The notes under the pieces were generated by a model. That model was not told the origin of the DNA. It worked only from the letters and a program-made list of their open reading frames with translations, and did no database searches. From Chloroflexota bacterium (GTDB lineage Bacteria > Chloroflexota > Dehalococcoidia > Dehalococcoidales > JACQON01): DNA of 64,000 nt. The stretch spans positions 120,040 to 184,039 of the forward strand of contig JACQON010000012.1 in the NCBI GenBank assembly GCA_016202545.1, written 5' to 3'. The translations under genes and the position numbers were made by a program. Each line of letters begins with the position of its first letter. The stretch's first letter is position 1. Of this stretch, positions 51,629 through 61,431 are shown piece after piece.

Positions 51629-52645
51629 ATGGAACAAAGCCGGTACACATATGCCTCGGCTGGCGTTGATATTAGCGCCGCCGCCAGGGCCAAGAAGCTG
51701 ATAGGGAAACATGCCAGGTCCACTCTCCGCCCTGAGGTGCTCGGCGACCTGGGTTTTTTTGCCGGACTTTTTGAGTTTAAAGGCTACACCCATCCGGTGC
51801 TGGTATCCAGCACTGACGGAGTCGGCACCAAGCTGAAGATTGCCTGTGCCCTGGACAAGCATGATACCGTCGGCATTGACCTGGTCAACCACTGCGTCAA
51901 CGATATATTCGTTTGCGGCGCCGAGCCGCTCTTCTTTCTCGACTATATCGCCATGGGCAGGCTGGTGCCGGAGCGGGTTGAATCTATCGCCAGAGGGCTG
52001 GCGCAGGCCTGCCGGGAGGTCGGCTGCGCCCTTATCGGCGGTGAAACGGCCGAGATGCCCGGCATGTACTCTGGCGAGGACTACGACCTGGCCGGCTTTA
52101 TAGTGGGGGTGGTGGAAAAGGAGAGCATCATAACCGGAAAGGCGATTGCCGTCGGAGATGCCATTGTTGGCCTGCCCTCCAGCGGGCTTCACACTAACGG
52201 CTATTCCCTGGTACGCAAGCTCTTCGGCGTGTCCCCTTCAGCCTTAAATGCCCGCTATCCTGAGCTGGGCCGGACGCTGGGCGAGGCGCTCCTGGAGCCT
52301 CACCGCTGCTACTACCGGCAGCTAAAGCCGCTGCTGCCAGCTATTAAGGGCATGGCGCATATCACCGGCGGCGGCCTTCCCGGCAATGTCCCCAGGGTAT
52401 TGCCCCGCAGGGTGACAGCAAAATTTGATAGTCGGGCATGGACGGCGCCACTCATTTTCCAGCTTATTCAGCAAAAAGGCGATATCGCTCAAGATGAGAT
52501 GTACCGCGTCTTTAACATGGGCATCGGCATGGCGGTCTTCTGCTCACCGGAGAATGTTGCCCAACTCACTCAGGCTCTACCCGGGGCTGGGGTTATTGGC
52601 GAGGTGGTAAAGCAGGTGGCAGAGACGAGGGTGGTTATTGAGTGA
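51629..52645 (+). CDS. purM: Phosphoribosylformylglycinamidine cyclo-ligase
   Basis: A 338-residue AIR synthase: YASAGVDISAAARAKKLIGK, VLVSSTDGVGTKLKIACALD (about 51-70), GIDLVNHCVNDIFVCGAEPL, GGETAEMPGMYSGEDYDLAG, ITGGGLPGNVPRVLP and FNMGIGMAVF. Full length. No ribosome site, in line with a leaderless mRNA. It is the third purine gene group with purF and purH. Confidence 0.96.
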   Translation: MEQSRYTYASAGVDISAAARAKKLIGKHARSTLRPEVLGDLGFFAGLFEFKGYTHPVLVSSTDGVGTKLKIACALDKHDTVGIDLVNHCVNDIFVCGAEPLFFLDYIAMGRLVPERVESIARGLAQACREVGCALIGGETAEMPGMYSGEDYDLAGFIVGVVEKESIITGKAIAVGDAIVGLPSSGLHTNGYSLVRKLFGVSPSALNARYPELGRTLGEALLEPHRCYYRQLKPLLPAIKGMAHITGGGLPGNVPRVLPRRVTAKFDSRAWTAPLIFQLIQQKGDIAQDEMYRVFNMGIGMAVFCSPENVAQLTQALPGAGVIGEVVKQVAETRVVIE

Positions 52646-52663
52646 ATTAAAGGGGCGTCTAAG

Positions 52664-52678
52664 AGGGGCGAAGCCCCT
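52664..52678 (+). terminator. Short hairpin after purM
   Basis: AGGGGC (52664-52669) pairs with GCCCCT (52673-52678) around GAA. The T-run is poor, so it may be a weak terminator or processing site. Confidence 0.4.
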
Positions 52679-52723
52679 TCAAGAATAATCTGGGTGGGAA
52701 TGAAGGTTCTATCTGGAATAAAA

Positions 52724-53278
52724 ATGAATAAGGGGTTATGGCTGACGGCAGGTTTACTGGCAATGCTTGGACTTATGGTTAGCGGCTGTTCACAGCCGAA
52801 GCCTGAACTAAGACCGGCGCCAGTAACTGGAGTACTGCCTGCTGAACACCCAACCGATTTCCCTGAGAATTTAAGGTGGTTAACTGAGGAAGAAAAGGAA
52901 ATAGCGATAGAAATAGCGCTTAGCACTCCTGCGGCACTGGAATGGCGGCAAAAAGAAGGTCAATATAAAGCAAGTATAGGTTGGATAGCCCTGATTCCAA
53001 GTAGTTCAGGAGAAGGTTATTCCGGTTACCGTAAATTTGAATATGAAATAGTGGAGAAGGGAATACCGAGAGGGACTGTTGATGTAACGCCACCCGGTTC
53101 CCCAGAGAGGATAGTCTCGGTTGGCGTTCCCGAGGACGCCGAGATATACCCTGATGTCACCATCGTGTTCGGCGAGCCGGCCAAGTGGATTGTCTCGGTA
53201 GCCGTTGACCTGAAAGCGGGCAAGGTTGTATATGATGAAGACTACCCGTTTCGAACAGGCCCTACCCTACCCAAATAA
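52724..53278 (+). CDS. Hypothetical lipoprotein
   Basis: A 184-residue protein from ATG 52724: a hydrophobic signal with lipobox MVSGCSQP, a short Pro-rich linker, a helical segment (TEEEKEIAIEIALSTPAALE) and a beta-rich C-terminal part (ATG codons at 52700 and GTG 52694 are in frame upstream). The layout of EIALSTPAALEW then repeated beta strands resembles small secreted proteins of unknown function. It overlaps, in another frame, the upstream open extension of purH. Confidence 0.65.
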   Translation: MNKGLWLTAGLLAMLGLMVSGCSQPKPELRPAPVTGVLPAEHPTDFPENLRWLTEEEKEIAIEIALSTPAALEWRQKEGQYKASIGWIALIPSSSGEGYSGYRKFEYEIVEKGIPRGTVDVTPPGSPERIVSVGVPEDAEIYPDVTIVFGEPAKWIVSVAVDLKAGKVVYDEDYPFRTGPTLPK

Positions 53279-53309
53279 GACAAAAAGCTTAGTGAAGAGA
53301 GGAGGAGTA

Positions 53310-54854
53310 ATGCGAGCCATTATCAGCGTTTCCGATAAAGCCGGTGTGACCGATTTCGCTCGTGGCTTGGGCCAGTTGGGCGTTGAGATTTTCAGCACCG
53401 GCGGCACCAAGAAGGCGCTGGCCGAAGCCGGCGTGCCGGTGAAAAGCATCTCTGAGCTTACCGGATTTCCTGAAATCCTTGACGGCCGGGTGAAGACGCT
53501 CCATCCCATAGTCCATGGCGGCATCCTGGCCAGGCGAGACCTGCCCGACCATATGGCGCAGCTTGCCCAGAACAAGATTGGGACTATTGACCTGGTGGCG
53601 GTCAACCTTTATCCCTTCGTCCAGACGGTATCCAGGGAAAACGTCACCCTGGAAGAGGCGCTGGAGAACATCGACATCGGCGGGCCCACCCTCATCCGGG
53701 CCTCGGCCAAGAACTTCCCCGGCGTTATCGTGGTGGTTGACCCCGCCGACTACCAGGCGGTCCTGGATAAATTGAAGGACGGTGGCCTGGAGCTGGCCGA
53801 GCGCAAACGGCTGGCGCAGAAGGCCTTTCAGCATGTGGCCGTTTACGATACTGCTATCTCACAATATCTGAGGCAGGACACGGACGGCTTTCCCCAGGAG
53901 ATGACCATCGCCCTGAAGAGGCGCTACGGTCTCCGTTACGGCGAAAATCCTCACCAGCAGGCCGCCTTCTACGCCGAGCTGGCGGTTGGCGAGAAGAAAG
54001 CGACCGGCATCACCTGGGCGGAGCAGCTAGCAGGCAAGGAGCTTTCTTTTAATAACATCCTGGATGCTGATGCCGCCTGGGGGGTGGTCACTGACTTCGC
54101 CGCGCCCACGGTAGCCGTCATCAAGCATACCAATCCCTGCGGCTTGGCCAGCCATGACGATATAGCAGAAGCCTACCGGCGAGCCTTCAGCGGCGACCCG
54201 GTGGCAGCTTTCGGCGGCATCGTGGCGTCAAACCGGCCGGTTACCCTGGCCATGGCCGAGGAGATGAAGCCGGTCTTTTATGAGATTGTCATTGCCCCGG
54301 AATATCAGGCGGAAGCGCTGAAGCTGCTGAAGCGAAAGAAGGACCTGCGCATCCTGGTGGCCCAACTGCCGCCGGGATATGGCCGGGCAGAGCCGGTGTA
54401 TCTTGATTTCCGCAGGGTCAAGGGTGGCTTCCTTGTCCAGACCTCGGATTCCGTCCCTGAAAGTAGCGTTACCCTGAAGACGGTGACCGGGCGCCAGCCG
54501 ACTCGGGCGGAGACGGATGACCTGCTCTTTGCCTGGAGAGCGGTCAAGCACGTGAAATCGAACGCTATCGTGCTGGCCAGGGACAGGACGCTTCTGGGGA
54601 TGGGCGCCGGGCAGCCCAGCCGCATCGTCAGCGCTCAGATAGCCAGGGAAAAGGCGGGGGAAAAAGCCCGCGGCAGCGTGCTGGCTTCCGATGCCATGTT
54701 CCCCTTTCCCGACGTGGTAGAGGCGGCGGCGGCGGCCGGTGTGACCGCCATCATCCAGCCCGGCGGCTCAATCAGGGACGAGGACTCAATTAAAGCCGCC
54801 GACGGGCACAGTATAGCTATGGTGTTTACCGGCGAAAGACACTTCAGACACTGA
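53310..54854 (+). CDS. purH: Bifunctional AICAR transformylase / IMP cyclohydrolase
   Basis: A 514-residue enzyme for the last two purine steps. N-terminal MGS-like cyclohydrolase ([40 protein letters not shown]), then the transformylase with [25 protein letters not shown] (about 272-281), [18 protein letters not shown] and the C-terminal [16 protein letters not shown]. The frame is open back to 53226, but GGAGG precedes ATG 53310. Confidence 0.96.
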   Translation: MRAIISVSDKAGVTDFARGLGQLGVEIFSTGGTKKALAEAGVPVKSISELTGFPEILDGRVKTLHPIVHGGILARRDLPDHMAQLAQNKIGTIDLVAVNLYPFVQTVSRENVTLEEALENIDIGGPTLIRASAKNFPGVIVVVDPADYQAVLDKLKDGGLELAERKRLAQKAFQHVAVYDTAISQYLRQDTDGFPQEMTIALKRRYGLRYGENPHQQAAFYAELAVGEKKATGITWAEQLAGKELSFNNILDADAAWGVVTDFAAPTVAVIKHTNPCGLASHDDIAEAYRRAFSGDPVAAFGGIVASNRPVTLAMAEEMKPVFYEIVIAPEYQAEALKLLKRKKDLRILVAQLPPGYGRAEPVYLDFRRVKGGFLVQTSDSVPESSVTLKTVTGRQPTRAETDDLLFAWRAVKHVKSNAIVLARDRTLLGMGAGQPSRIVSAQIAREKAGEKARGSVLASDAMFPFPDVVEAAAAAGVTAIIQPGGSIRDEDSIKAADGHSIAMVFTGERHFRH

Positions 54855-54900
54855 AAAAGAAGGGGCGAGGTTTTAAGAAGTAACCTTGAGGAGGCGAGCT

Positions 54901-55425
54901 ATGGCCAGCGCAGTGCTGGTAGTAGATATGCTGAGGGGTTTCCTGGAAAAGGGCTATCCCCTTTATTGCGGGGACAAGGCCCGCCGTATCATCCCCAATG
55001 TGCAGCGCCTGCTGGAGCGGCAGCTCGCCCGCGGCTCCAGGGTGCTCTTCATCTGCGACCATCACCTCCCCGACGACCTGGAGTTCAGGATGTTTCCGCC
55101 ACATTGCATCGAGGGCACCATTGAAGCGGAGGTTATCCCTGAGCTGGCCAAGTATCCCGGCGAGATAATCCCCAAGCGCCGATACAGCGGCTTTTTCAAC
55201 TCCCGCCTCGAGGAGAGGCTGAAAGAGCTCAGGCCGGAAAAACTAATAGTTTGCGGTGTGCTGACCCACATCTGCGTGCTCTATACCGTGGCCGATGCCC
55301 GCAACCGCGACTATGAGGTCGAGGTGCCCGTTGACTGCGTGGCCTCACCCGATGAGAAAGCCCACGTCTTTGCCCTGGAGCAGATAGAGAAAGTGCTGGG
55401 AGCCAAGCTGACAAAAGTTGTTTGA
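54901..55425 (+). CDS. Isochorismatase-family cysteine hydrolase (nicotinamidase-like)
   Basis: A 174-residue protein with the family triad: Asp in VLVVDMLRGFL (about 9), Lys in PKRRYSGFFNS, and Cys in GVLTHICVLYTVADA (about 127). Metal-site residues lie in CDHHLPDDLEF. The next gene is nicotinate phosphoribosyltransferase, so hydrolysis of nicotinamide to nicotinate is the likely job. GGAGG lies 7 bases before ATG 54901. Confidence 0.87.
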   Translation: MASAVLVVDMLRGFLEKGYPLYCGDKARRIIPNVQRLLERQLARGSRVLFICDHHLPDDLEFRMFPPHCIEGTIEAEVIPELAKYPGEIIPKRRYSGFFNSRLEERLKELRPEKLIVCGVLTHICVLYTVADARNRDYEVEVPVDCVASPDEKAHVFALEQIEKVLGAKLTKVV

Positions 55426-55429
55426 TAAC

Positions 55430-55560
55430 CCATCCCCCTGTATCCCCCTTCCCTTGGCAAGGGAAGGGGGAGTAAAGTAAGAGAGGGGCTTTGCCCCTCT
55501 CTAAAAGTCTCTTCCCCCTCTCCTTTGAAGGAGAGGGGGATATTAAGGGGGTGAGGTTGA
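55430..55560. repeat. Composite palindromic repeat cluster
   Basis: Three nested palindromes: CCCCCTTCCC / GGGAAGGGGG (about 55446-55471), AGAGAGGGGC-TTT-GCCCCTCTCT (about 55480-55502) and CCCCCTCTCC / GGAGAGGGGG (about 55514-55540). The same order of units recurs at 61616-61800. No coding sequence is seen. Confidence 0.75.
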
Positions 55561-55592
55561 TAAACAATTTCAACCAACGTTGGGGGTAAAAG

Positions 55593-56591
55593 ATGGTAAC
55601 GCCTAAATTTGAACCCAGCCAGGCTGTCCTGTCCGGTGAGACGGCTGATATTTACTTTGCCCGCACCATAGACATATTGAAGCGCCGGGGACTTAACCCG
55701 GTGGCCACCATGGAGGTTTTCCCCAGCGCGGCAGGTATTCTATGCGGCATGGAAGAGGTCAAGGCGCTACTGGCCAGGGTCCTGCCCGAAAACAATCGCG
55801 AGGTGTGGGCACTGGACGAAGGCCAGGTGATAAGTCTCAAAGAAGTAGTACTGCGTATAACCGCCCCCTATCAGAGCTACGGCCTGTATGAAACTGCCAT
55901 AATCGGCGTCCTGGCCCATTGCTCCGGCTGGGCGACGGCTGCCAGGGAATGCGTGGAGGCTGCCCGCGGCATACCCGTTATCAGTTTTGGCGCTCGCCAT
56001 GTTCATCCTGCGGTGAGTGGAGTGATGGACTACTCTGCTGTGATTGGCGGCTGCGCCGGCTGCTCCAGCGTGGCCGGTGCCAGGCTGGCTGGCGTTGAGC
56101 CGATGGGCACCATGCCCCATGCCCTCATCATAGTTATCGGCGATACCGTCGAGGCAACGCTGGCCTTCGATAAGTACATGCCTCCGGCAGTGCCCCGTAT
56201 CTCTCTGGTGGACACATTCAAGGACGAGGCCGAGGAGAGCCTGCGCGTGGCCGAGGCGCTGAAGGGCAGGCTGCAAGGCGTGCGGCTTGATACTCCTGGC
56301 GAGCGGGGACGGGTGACCGCAGACCTGGTCAAGGAGGTCAGGGCCAGGCTCGACCTGGCTGGCTTCAGTAAGGTCAAGATAGTCGTCAGCGGCGGCTTCG
56401 ACGTGGAGCGCATCGCCCGGTTTGTTGACAGCGGGGCCCCGGTTGATAGCTTCGGCGTCGGCAGCTATATCAGTGGCGCCAGGCCGATTGACTTCACCGC
56501 CGACCTGCACCAGGTCGAAGGCAAGCCCATCGCCAAGCGCGGCAGAATCCCCGGCATCACCCCCAACACCCGGCTCAAACGGGTGATGTGA
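55593..56591 (+). CDS. Nicotinate phosphoribosyltransferase-type enzyme
   Basis: A 332-residue protein of the PncB/NadC-like fold: SGETADIYFARTIDILKRRG, GARHVHPAVSGVMDYSAVIG (about 131-150), CSSVAGARLAG, ALIIVIGDTVEATLAFDKYM, KIVVSGGFDVERIARFVDSG and FGVGSYISGARPIDF. It should make nicotinate mononucleotide, joining the nicotinamidase-like neighbour in NAD salvage. The ATG is preceded by GGGGGTAAA. Confidence 0.9.
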   Translation: MVTPKFEPSQAVLSGETADIYFARTIDILKRRGLNPVATMEVFPSAAGILCGMEEVKALLARVLPENNREVWALDEGQVISLKEVVLRITAPYQSYGLYETAIIGVLAHCSGWATAARECVEAARGIPVISFGARHVHPAVSGVMDYSAVIGGCAGCSSVAGARLAGVEPMGTMPHALIIVIGDTVEATLAFDKYMPPAVPRISLVDTFKDEAEESLRVAEALKGRLQGVRLDTPGERGRVTADLVKEVRARLDLAGFSKVKIVVSGGFDVERIARFVDSGAPVDSFGVGSYISGARPIDFTADLHQVEGKPIAKRGRIPGITPNTRLKRVM

Positions 56592-56698
56592 TGAGGTGTT
56601 AAACAACTTCAAAATGAGATTTTACATTGATAATTCAAGTAGTTGGGTAGTATACTTCGTTGTAGTAAAAGTGTCGAATAATAACAGTGGTGGTTGAT

Positions 56699-57991
56699 AT
56701 GAAGACGCCAGAAGAGAAAAACGGGATGGCGACTTTTGAGAAAAAACTTGCTCCCTTTTTGAGTCGAAATCTAAATACAAAGATTGAAAAGAGGGGGAAG
56801 CTGCATTATGTTACCAACGCATGGAATGTTAAAACCATCTCTTTTGTATTAAAACCTGACTCTCAATCTGATTTGATAGCTGCTCTAAACAGTCTGGTAT
56901 TGCCACCACGTTTCACGGCTCTTTATCACTTAGACACAAATACGATGGAGTATATATTCACACTTGTAGATAGAAACAGTTCTTACCTTTCCCGCCAGTT
57001 CGAATTTATGATAGAAGGTAAAAGTTACTATTGCCGATTTGAAGATGCCTCAGAGCGCTTGCTTTTACTTAGCAAACTCTTTAGACCTGCTGGAGAAGAG
57101 ATAGGAGATGATAGAAATCTCATGCTACTCCATATGTACGCTAATCCACACCTTGCGAAAATTTCGGGATTAGAAAAGGATTTCTTCGCAGAGAAAAAAC
57201 CAGTATCATTTTTTGTCGGCGAATTTGAAGCTTTTGACGAGGAAAAAATCGTGGAAATCTCAAAGCATCTCAATTTCTTCATGCAATATTATGATAGGAA
57301 AACTACTTACACCATCATCCACCCACCTAAAAGCGGCGAGCCAGAACCGGTGAAACAGCTACAGTTTGTTGAAGCGGATTTCCCTAAGAAGATCTCCACT
57401 CAGCGTCAGAATCCACTTTTGCTCGATCTTGCTTTAGCAGCAAACGAAGCTGATACCCGTTTGAAGTTTATATACTATTATCAAATTTTAGAATACGCAG
57501 CCTTCTATTATATTGATGATAATGTTAAGAGAGATTTACTGAGAATAATCAACACGCCTGATATTTTCTCAAACCCTGATGAATACATACCTAAAATATT
57601 AGATACGGTTAGTGAAAGCAGCCAAGATGTTGAAGCTAAGATAGAGAAAATAATCAAAACTAACTGTACTCCCGAATTCGTTTGGAGAGAGTTGCAGCAA
57701 AATATACCCTATTTCTCTAAAAGGCAAGAATTTGAAGGAGGCTTTATGCTTGAACCTATTATTTCTGAAGATACAACCATTAAAAGCTTCTCTGAAGGGT
57801 GGTATTCTAGAACGGCAGCCACTCTGCGCAACGCTCTGCGCTCTATAAGAAATGCTTTAGTACACGGTCGTGAAAAAAGGTTTGGTCCGGTTATTGCTCC
57901 GACACGAGGCAATGACCGTAAAATTGATCCATGGCTTCCTGTGATTCGTCGTATAGCAGAGCAAGTAATAATATTCGGTAGAGTGACATAG
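56699..57991 (+). CDS. Orphan protein with a HEPN-like C-terminal motif
   Basis: A 430-residue, markedly AT-rich gene among GC-richer housekeeping neighbours. The N-terminal ~230 residues are mixed alpha/beta (TNAWNVKTISFVLKP, MEYIFTLVDRNSSYLSRQFE). The C-terminal ~200 are helical and contain RNALVH (Arg384 to His389), an Rx4H motif as in HEPN ribonuclease-fold proteins, within a stretch typical of that fold (LRNALRSIRNALVHGREKR). HEPN proteins are common in defence and toxin systems. No partner gene is adjacent. In-frame GTGs at 56687 and 56690 are alternative starts. Function unknown, probably acquired by transfer. Confidence 0.72.
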   Translation: MKTPEEKNGMATFEKKLAPFLSRNLNTKIEKRGKLHYVTNAWNVKTISFVLKPDSQSDLIAALNSLVLPPRFTALYHLDTNTMEYIFTLVDRNSSYLSRQFEFMIEGKSYYCRFEDASERLLLLSKLFRPAGEEIGDDRNLMLLHMYANPHLAKISGLEKDFFAEKKPVSFFVGEFEAFDEEKIVEISKHLNFFMQYYDRKTTYTIIHPPKSGEPEPVKQLQFVEADFPKKISTQRQNPLLLDLALAANEADTRLKFIYYYQILEYAAFYYIDDNVKRDLLRIINTPDIFSNPDEYIPKILDTVSESSQDVEAKIEKIIKTNCTPEFVWRELQQNIPYFSKRQEFEGGFMLEPIISEDTTIKSFSEGWYSRTAATLRNALRSIRNALVHGREKRFGPVIAPTRGNDRKIDPWLPVIRRIAEQVIIFGRVT

Positions 57992-58063
57992 GTTTCCCCC
58001 ATTGTTTGAAATAGTTCTGTGGCTGCGTTGGAGAAACCTGATTAAGTTAGCTGAGTTGGATGT

Positions 58064-59491
58064 TTAGCCCCGCTCAAACTCCAAGCACAAAATCTGCTCA
58101 GTCGCTTCGGTGACCTTCACGCGGTCGTCTATGCGCCAGCCGACGACCCATAGGATTTGCCCCGGTGAGCAGACGATGGGGACCCGCTGCCGCCAGGCGT
58201 GCGGAATCCTGGCGTCTACCATGAACTCACCCACCTTCTTGGGCTGGCTCATCCCCAGCGGCTGAAAGCGGTCGCCGGGCCGGCGGCCCCGCACCGCCAG
58301 TTTATCGCCAGCCTTATCAAGGTCGAAATAGGCGGCAAACGGGCCGCCGGCGAGCCCGGTCTCCTTTATTTCGGAGGGACTCATAACGGTAGCCTGCACC
58401 CGCCAGCCGGGGAGCAGCGTCTCGCCGGGGAGGTGCAGCGAAAAATCAGCATCCAGTACGGGAAAGGGGGACACGGCGTCCGCGTCCGCTCCCAGCAGGT
58501 ATCTATCGTACTCTAGGGAGAAGGCCAGGCCGCCGGGCAGGCTGAGCCTTTTTCCCGCCGGCTTGTTCAGGGCATCCATCACCTGTTCTATGTGACGGGC
58601 CTCGATGTCCCTGGGGTCGCCGAGCAGCTCTTCCATGGCCACCCGGAGCAGGTGGCGCTTGAGCGCAGGGGGTAGCTCCAGGAACTTCTGCTTGTCCAGG
58701 ATGATGACGCCTTCCTCCTTCTGGATGATTTCACGGCGCAGGCGGGCGCTCTCCCGGTCGAGAAAGGCGTAGTCGTCTTCGGCGATGCGTCCGGTGCGGA
58801 CCAGGGTTTCGATGATGCGGGGATTGTAGCCCTGCAGCAGGGGCAGAAGCTGCAGCCGGAGCCTGTTCCTCAGCGGTGACAACGACAGGTTAGAGGCGTC
58901 AATCCGCGGGTTGAGGTTGTAACAGCGGCAGTAGCTGGCGGTCTCCTGCCGGCTGAGTTGCAGCAGCGGCCTGACTACCGTCAGGCTGCCTCCCTGGTAA
59001 GGCCACCGGCTGCCCGGCTGGAGCCCGCGCAGCCCCCTGGTCCCGGTGCCGCGGAGCAGGTGCATCAGGATGGTCTCGACGTGGTCGTCACGGGTGTGTC
59101 CGGTTGCGACCTGGGTGGCGCCGATAGCCCCGGCCACTTCGGCCAGGAAGTCGTAGCGTACCTCGCGGGCTGCCTCTTCCAGGGATAGATGCCTGCTGGC
59201 CTGGTATGCCTTTACATCGCGCCGCTCTACGGTGGCCGGAACGCCCAGCTGGCGGGCCAGGCAGGAAACGTAGTCGGCGTCAGCCGCTGACTCGGCGCCC
59301 CGAAGCTGGTGGTCGAGGTGGCCTACGTGGAGTCCTGTGCCTAGCTCCCCCTGAAGTTTGACCAGGACGTGAAGCAGGCAGACTGAGTCCGGCCCTCCTG
59401 ATACCGCTACCAGAAGGGGCTGCTGCCACGCTATCAGGTGGTGCTCCTGGATGAAGCGCAGCACTTGCCGTTCCAAGGGTTGTTGAGGCAT
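58064..59491 (-). CDS. tilS: tRNA(Ile)-lysidine synthase
   Basis: A 475-residue enzyme that converts C34 of the AUA-reading tRNA to lysidine. It has the PP-loop AVSGGPDSVCLLHVLVKLQG (about 28-47), HLDHQLRGAESAADADYV, ATGHTRDDHVETILMHLLRG (about 127-146), the RNA-binding TilS domain and a C-terminal FRGRRPGDRFQPLG-like segment (VRGRRPGDRFQPLGM). Last gene of a leftward trio. Confidence 0.95.
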   Translation of the reverse strand: MPQQPLERQVLRFIQEHHLIAWQQPLLVAVSGGPDSVCLLHVLVKLQGELGTGLHVGHLDHQLRGAESAADADYVSCLARQLGVPATVERRDVKAYQASRHLSLEEAAREVRYDFLAEVAGAIGATQVATGHTRDDHVETILMHLLRGTGTRGLRGLQPGSRWPYQGGSLTVVRPLLQLSRQETASYCRCYNLNPRIDASNLSLSPLRNRLRLQLLPLLQGYNPRIIETLVRTGRIAEDDYAFLDRESARLRREIIQKEEGVIILDKQKFLELPPALKRHLLRVAMEELLGDPRDIEARHIEQVMDALNKPAGKRLSLPGGLAFSLEYDRYLLGADADAVSPFPVLDADFSLHLPGETLLPGWRVQATVMSPSEIKETGLAGGPFAAYFDLDKAGDKLAVRGRRPGDRFQPLGMSQPKKVGEFMVDARIPHAWRQRVPIVCSPGQILWVVGWRIDDRVKVTEATEQILCLEFERG

Positions 59492-59516
59492 ATCTTGCTC
59501 GTTGATGGCGCTCTGG

Positions 59517-60164
59517 TCAGCTTGTGGCCATGATGAGCCTGGTGCGGTGTATAGACCTGGGATGCCGGCTGAGACCCAGGGCGGCGGCGACCTGCTCCGG
59601 CCTTCCCGAGCCAGTGCTGTCGCAGCGCAGCCTCATGCCGATGGCGCACCCGGCCGGGCTGCAATCAATCAGCCACAGGTCGTCTACCAGTGCCCTCAGG
59701 TCGTAGCTTCGTGTGCCGGTGTCTCGCTTGTGCTGCCATGGCAATTGCTCCAGCGATAGAAAAGAGTCGAGCGCCGATGCCATATCCTGCTCCCCTTTTT
59801 CAGTTTCCGCCTCGACCTTGTACTCGGCCTGGCGGACCTGTGACTGCAGGGACGGCAAGTCGGGGGCTATTTGATGGGCCTGCGTTATGTGGACGCCGGG
59901 CGGCAGTTGCCGGCTTACCGCAGCCACGAAGGAATGGGGGGACACCGGCCTGGCGAGGAATACATCCATCAGCTCGGCTTCGCTGGTTATGCCCACTGCC
60001 AGGGGCACCGCCAGCGATATCCGTGGATGGGGACTGAACCCCTCCGAGTAAGCAAGAGGCATGCCGGCACGCAGAAGCGCCCTCTGCCATAGTCGTATTA
60101 TATCCAGGTGGGAGATGAACTTTATCTCCTCCCCCCGGCAGAACCTAACCCGCAGCCGCTGCAC
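59517..60164 (-). CDS. DUF2344 (TIGR03936-type, radical-SAM-associated) protein
   Basis: A 215-residue protein: RLRVRFCRGEEIKFISHLDI, LPLAYSEGFSPHPRISLAVP-like stretch (MPLAYSEGFSPHPRISLAVP, about 35-54), GITSEAELMDVFL. This domain is usually fused or next to a B12/radical-SAM protein of unknown function. No such partner is in the window. Its start overlaps the end of the CNNM gene by 20 bases. Confidence 0.88.
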   Translation of the reverse strand: MQRLRVRFCRGEEIKFISHLDIIRLWQRALLRAGMPLAYSEGFSPHPRISLAVPLAVGITSEAELMDVFLARPVSPHSFVAAVSRQLPPGVHITQAHQIAPDLPSLQSQVRQAEYKVEAETEKGEQDMASALDSFLSLEQLPWQHKRDTGTRSYDLRALVDDLWLIDCSPAGCAIGMRLRCDSTGSGRPEQVAAALGLSRHPRSIHRTRLIMATS

Positions 60165-61431
60165 GCTTCTCCCCCTGCTCGGCTTCCTTGGTCAGCAGTA
60201 TTTCCTCAATCTTCACGCCCCGCATCCTGGTTATCACTATCTTCAGGCCCTTATACCTCAGTTGCTCGCCCTGCCTGGGTATGTGCCTCAGCAGGTTGAG
60301 GACGAAGCCGGCTACTGTCTCGTAGTCGCCCTCTGGTAGCTCCAGCCCCATCTTTTCATTGGCTTCATCAATGCGCATACCGCCGTCAACCTGGAAGGTA
60401 TATTCATTGATTACCTCATAGTCCTTTTCCACCCCGCCCAGCTCGTCACCAACCTCGCCCACGATTTCCTCCACCAGCCGGCTGAGGCTGACTATGCCAG
60501 CCGTACCACCGTACTCGTCCACCGCCACCGCCATGCGGAAGTTCCTTTTTCGCATCTCGGTGAACAGCTCGCCGATACGTTTGGTCTCCGGGGTGAAGTA
60601 GGACGGGCGAATCAGGTCATCTAGCGGGCTCTGGCGGTCAACATTGCCCTTGGCTAAAGCCATGAGCGCATCCTTCACCGACAGGATGCCGACGACATTA
60701 TCCATGTTCTCGTGGTACACCGGGAAGCGGGACAGTGGATGCTCGGAATAAAGGGCGAGAAAATCCCCTATGGTGGAGCCCTGCTCGATGGCCACCACCT
60801 CGGGACGAGGCACCATGACCTCGCGCACCGAACGGTCGCCGAAGTCAAAAACCTTGTGCAGCATCTCCGCCTCTTCCTTTTCCACCGTACCTTCTTTATG
60901 CCCCACCGATATCATAGTGCGAATCTCCTCTTCACTGGCCAGGGACCTCGGCGGCGTTCCGCCCAGCATCTTGGTGAAGCCCCCGACGATGCTGCTCAGC
61001 ACGGTGACAAATGGAGTGAACAGCCAGGAGAGCCCCCGTATCGGCGAGGCGTAAATCAGGGATAGCCTCTCAGCGTGCCGGGTGGCGAGCGCTTTGGGGG
61101 TGACCTCACCGAATATCAGCAGAAGGACGGTTACCGCTATGGTGGCAATGAGGATGCCCTGCTCCGGCCAGTATTTAATGGCCAGGGCGGTAGCTATCGC
61201 GGCCGCTGCCGTGTTGACAAGGTTGTTGCCCAGCAGAATGGTGGACAGCAGCCTCTCCGGCCGTTCCAGCAGCTTGGCAACCAGGTCGGCACCCTTCACT
61301 TTGGTATTCATCATATGCTTAAGCCTGATTCTCTGCAAAGCGATAAAGGCCATCTCTGAGCTGGAAAAGAAGGCTGACAGTAGTATGGTAATAGCCAGCA
61401 ATACTATAAATAATATGTCACTGCCTGACAT
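60145..61431 (-). CDS. CNNM/HlyC-CorC family membrane protein
   Basis: A 428-residue protein: DUF21 membrane domain (about 1-190, SSSEMAFIALQRIRLKHMMN, NNLVNTAAAAIATAL, VTPKALATRHAER), a CBS pair (about 205-330, VREVMVPRPEVVAIEQGSTI, VGILSVKDALMAL), and a C-terminal CorC/HlyC domain (EYGGTAGIVSLSRLVEEIVG). Members affect Mg or Co export. Weak ribosome site. It heads the trio with DUF2344 and tilS. Confidence 0.92.
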   Translation of the reverse strand: MSGSDILFIVLLAITILLSAFFSSSEMAFIALQRIRLKHMMNTKVKGADLVAKLLERPERLLSTILLGNNLVNTAAAAIATALAIKYWPEQGILIATIAVTVLLLIFGEVTPKALATRHAERLSLIYASPIRGLSWLFTPFVTVLSSIVGGFTKMLGGTPPRSLASEEEIRTMISVGHKEGTVEKEEAEMLHKVFDFGDRSVREVMVPRPEVVAIEQGSTIGDFLALYSEHPLSRFPVYHENMDNVVGILSVKDALMALAKGNVDRQSPLDDLIRPSYFTPETKRIGELFTEMRKRNFRMAVAVDEYGGTAGIVSLSRLVEEIVGEVGDELGGVEKDYEVINEYTFQVDGGMRIDEANEKMGLELPEGDYETVAGFVLNLLRHIPRQGEQLRYKGLKIVITRMRGVKIEEILLTKEAEQGEKRAAAAG

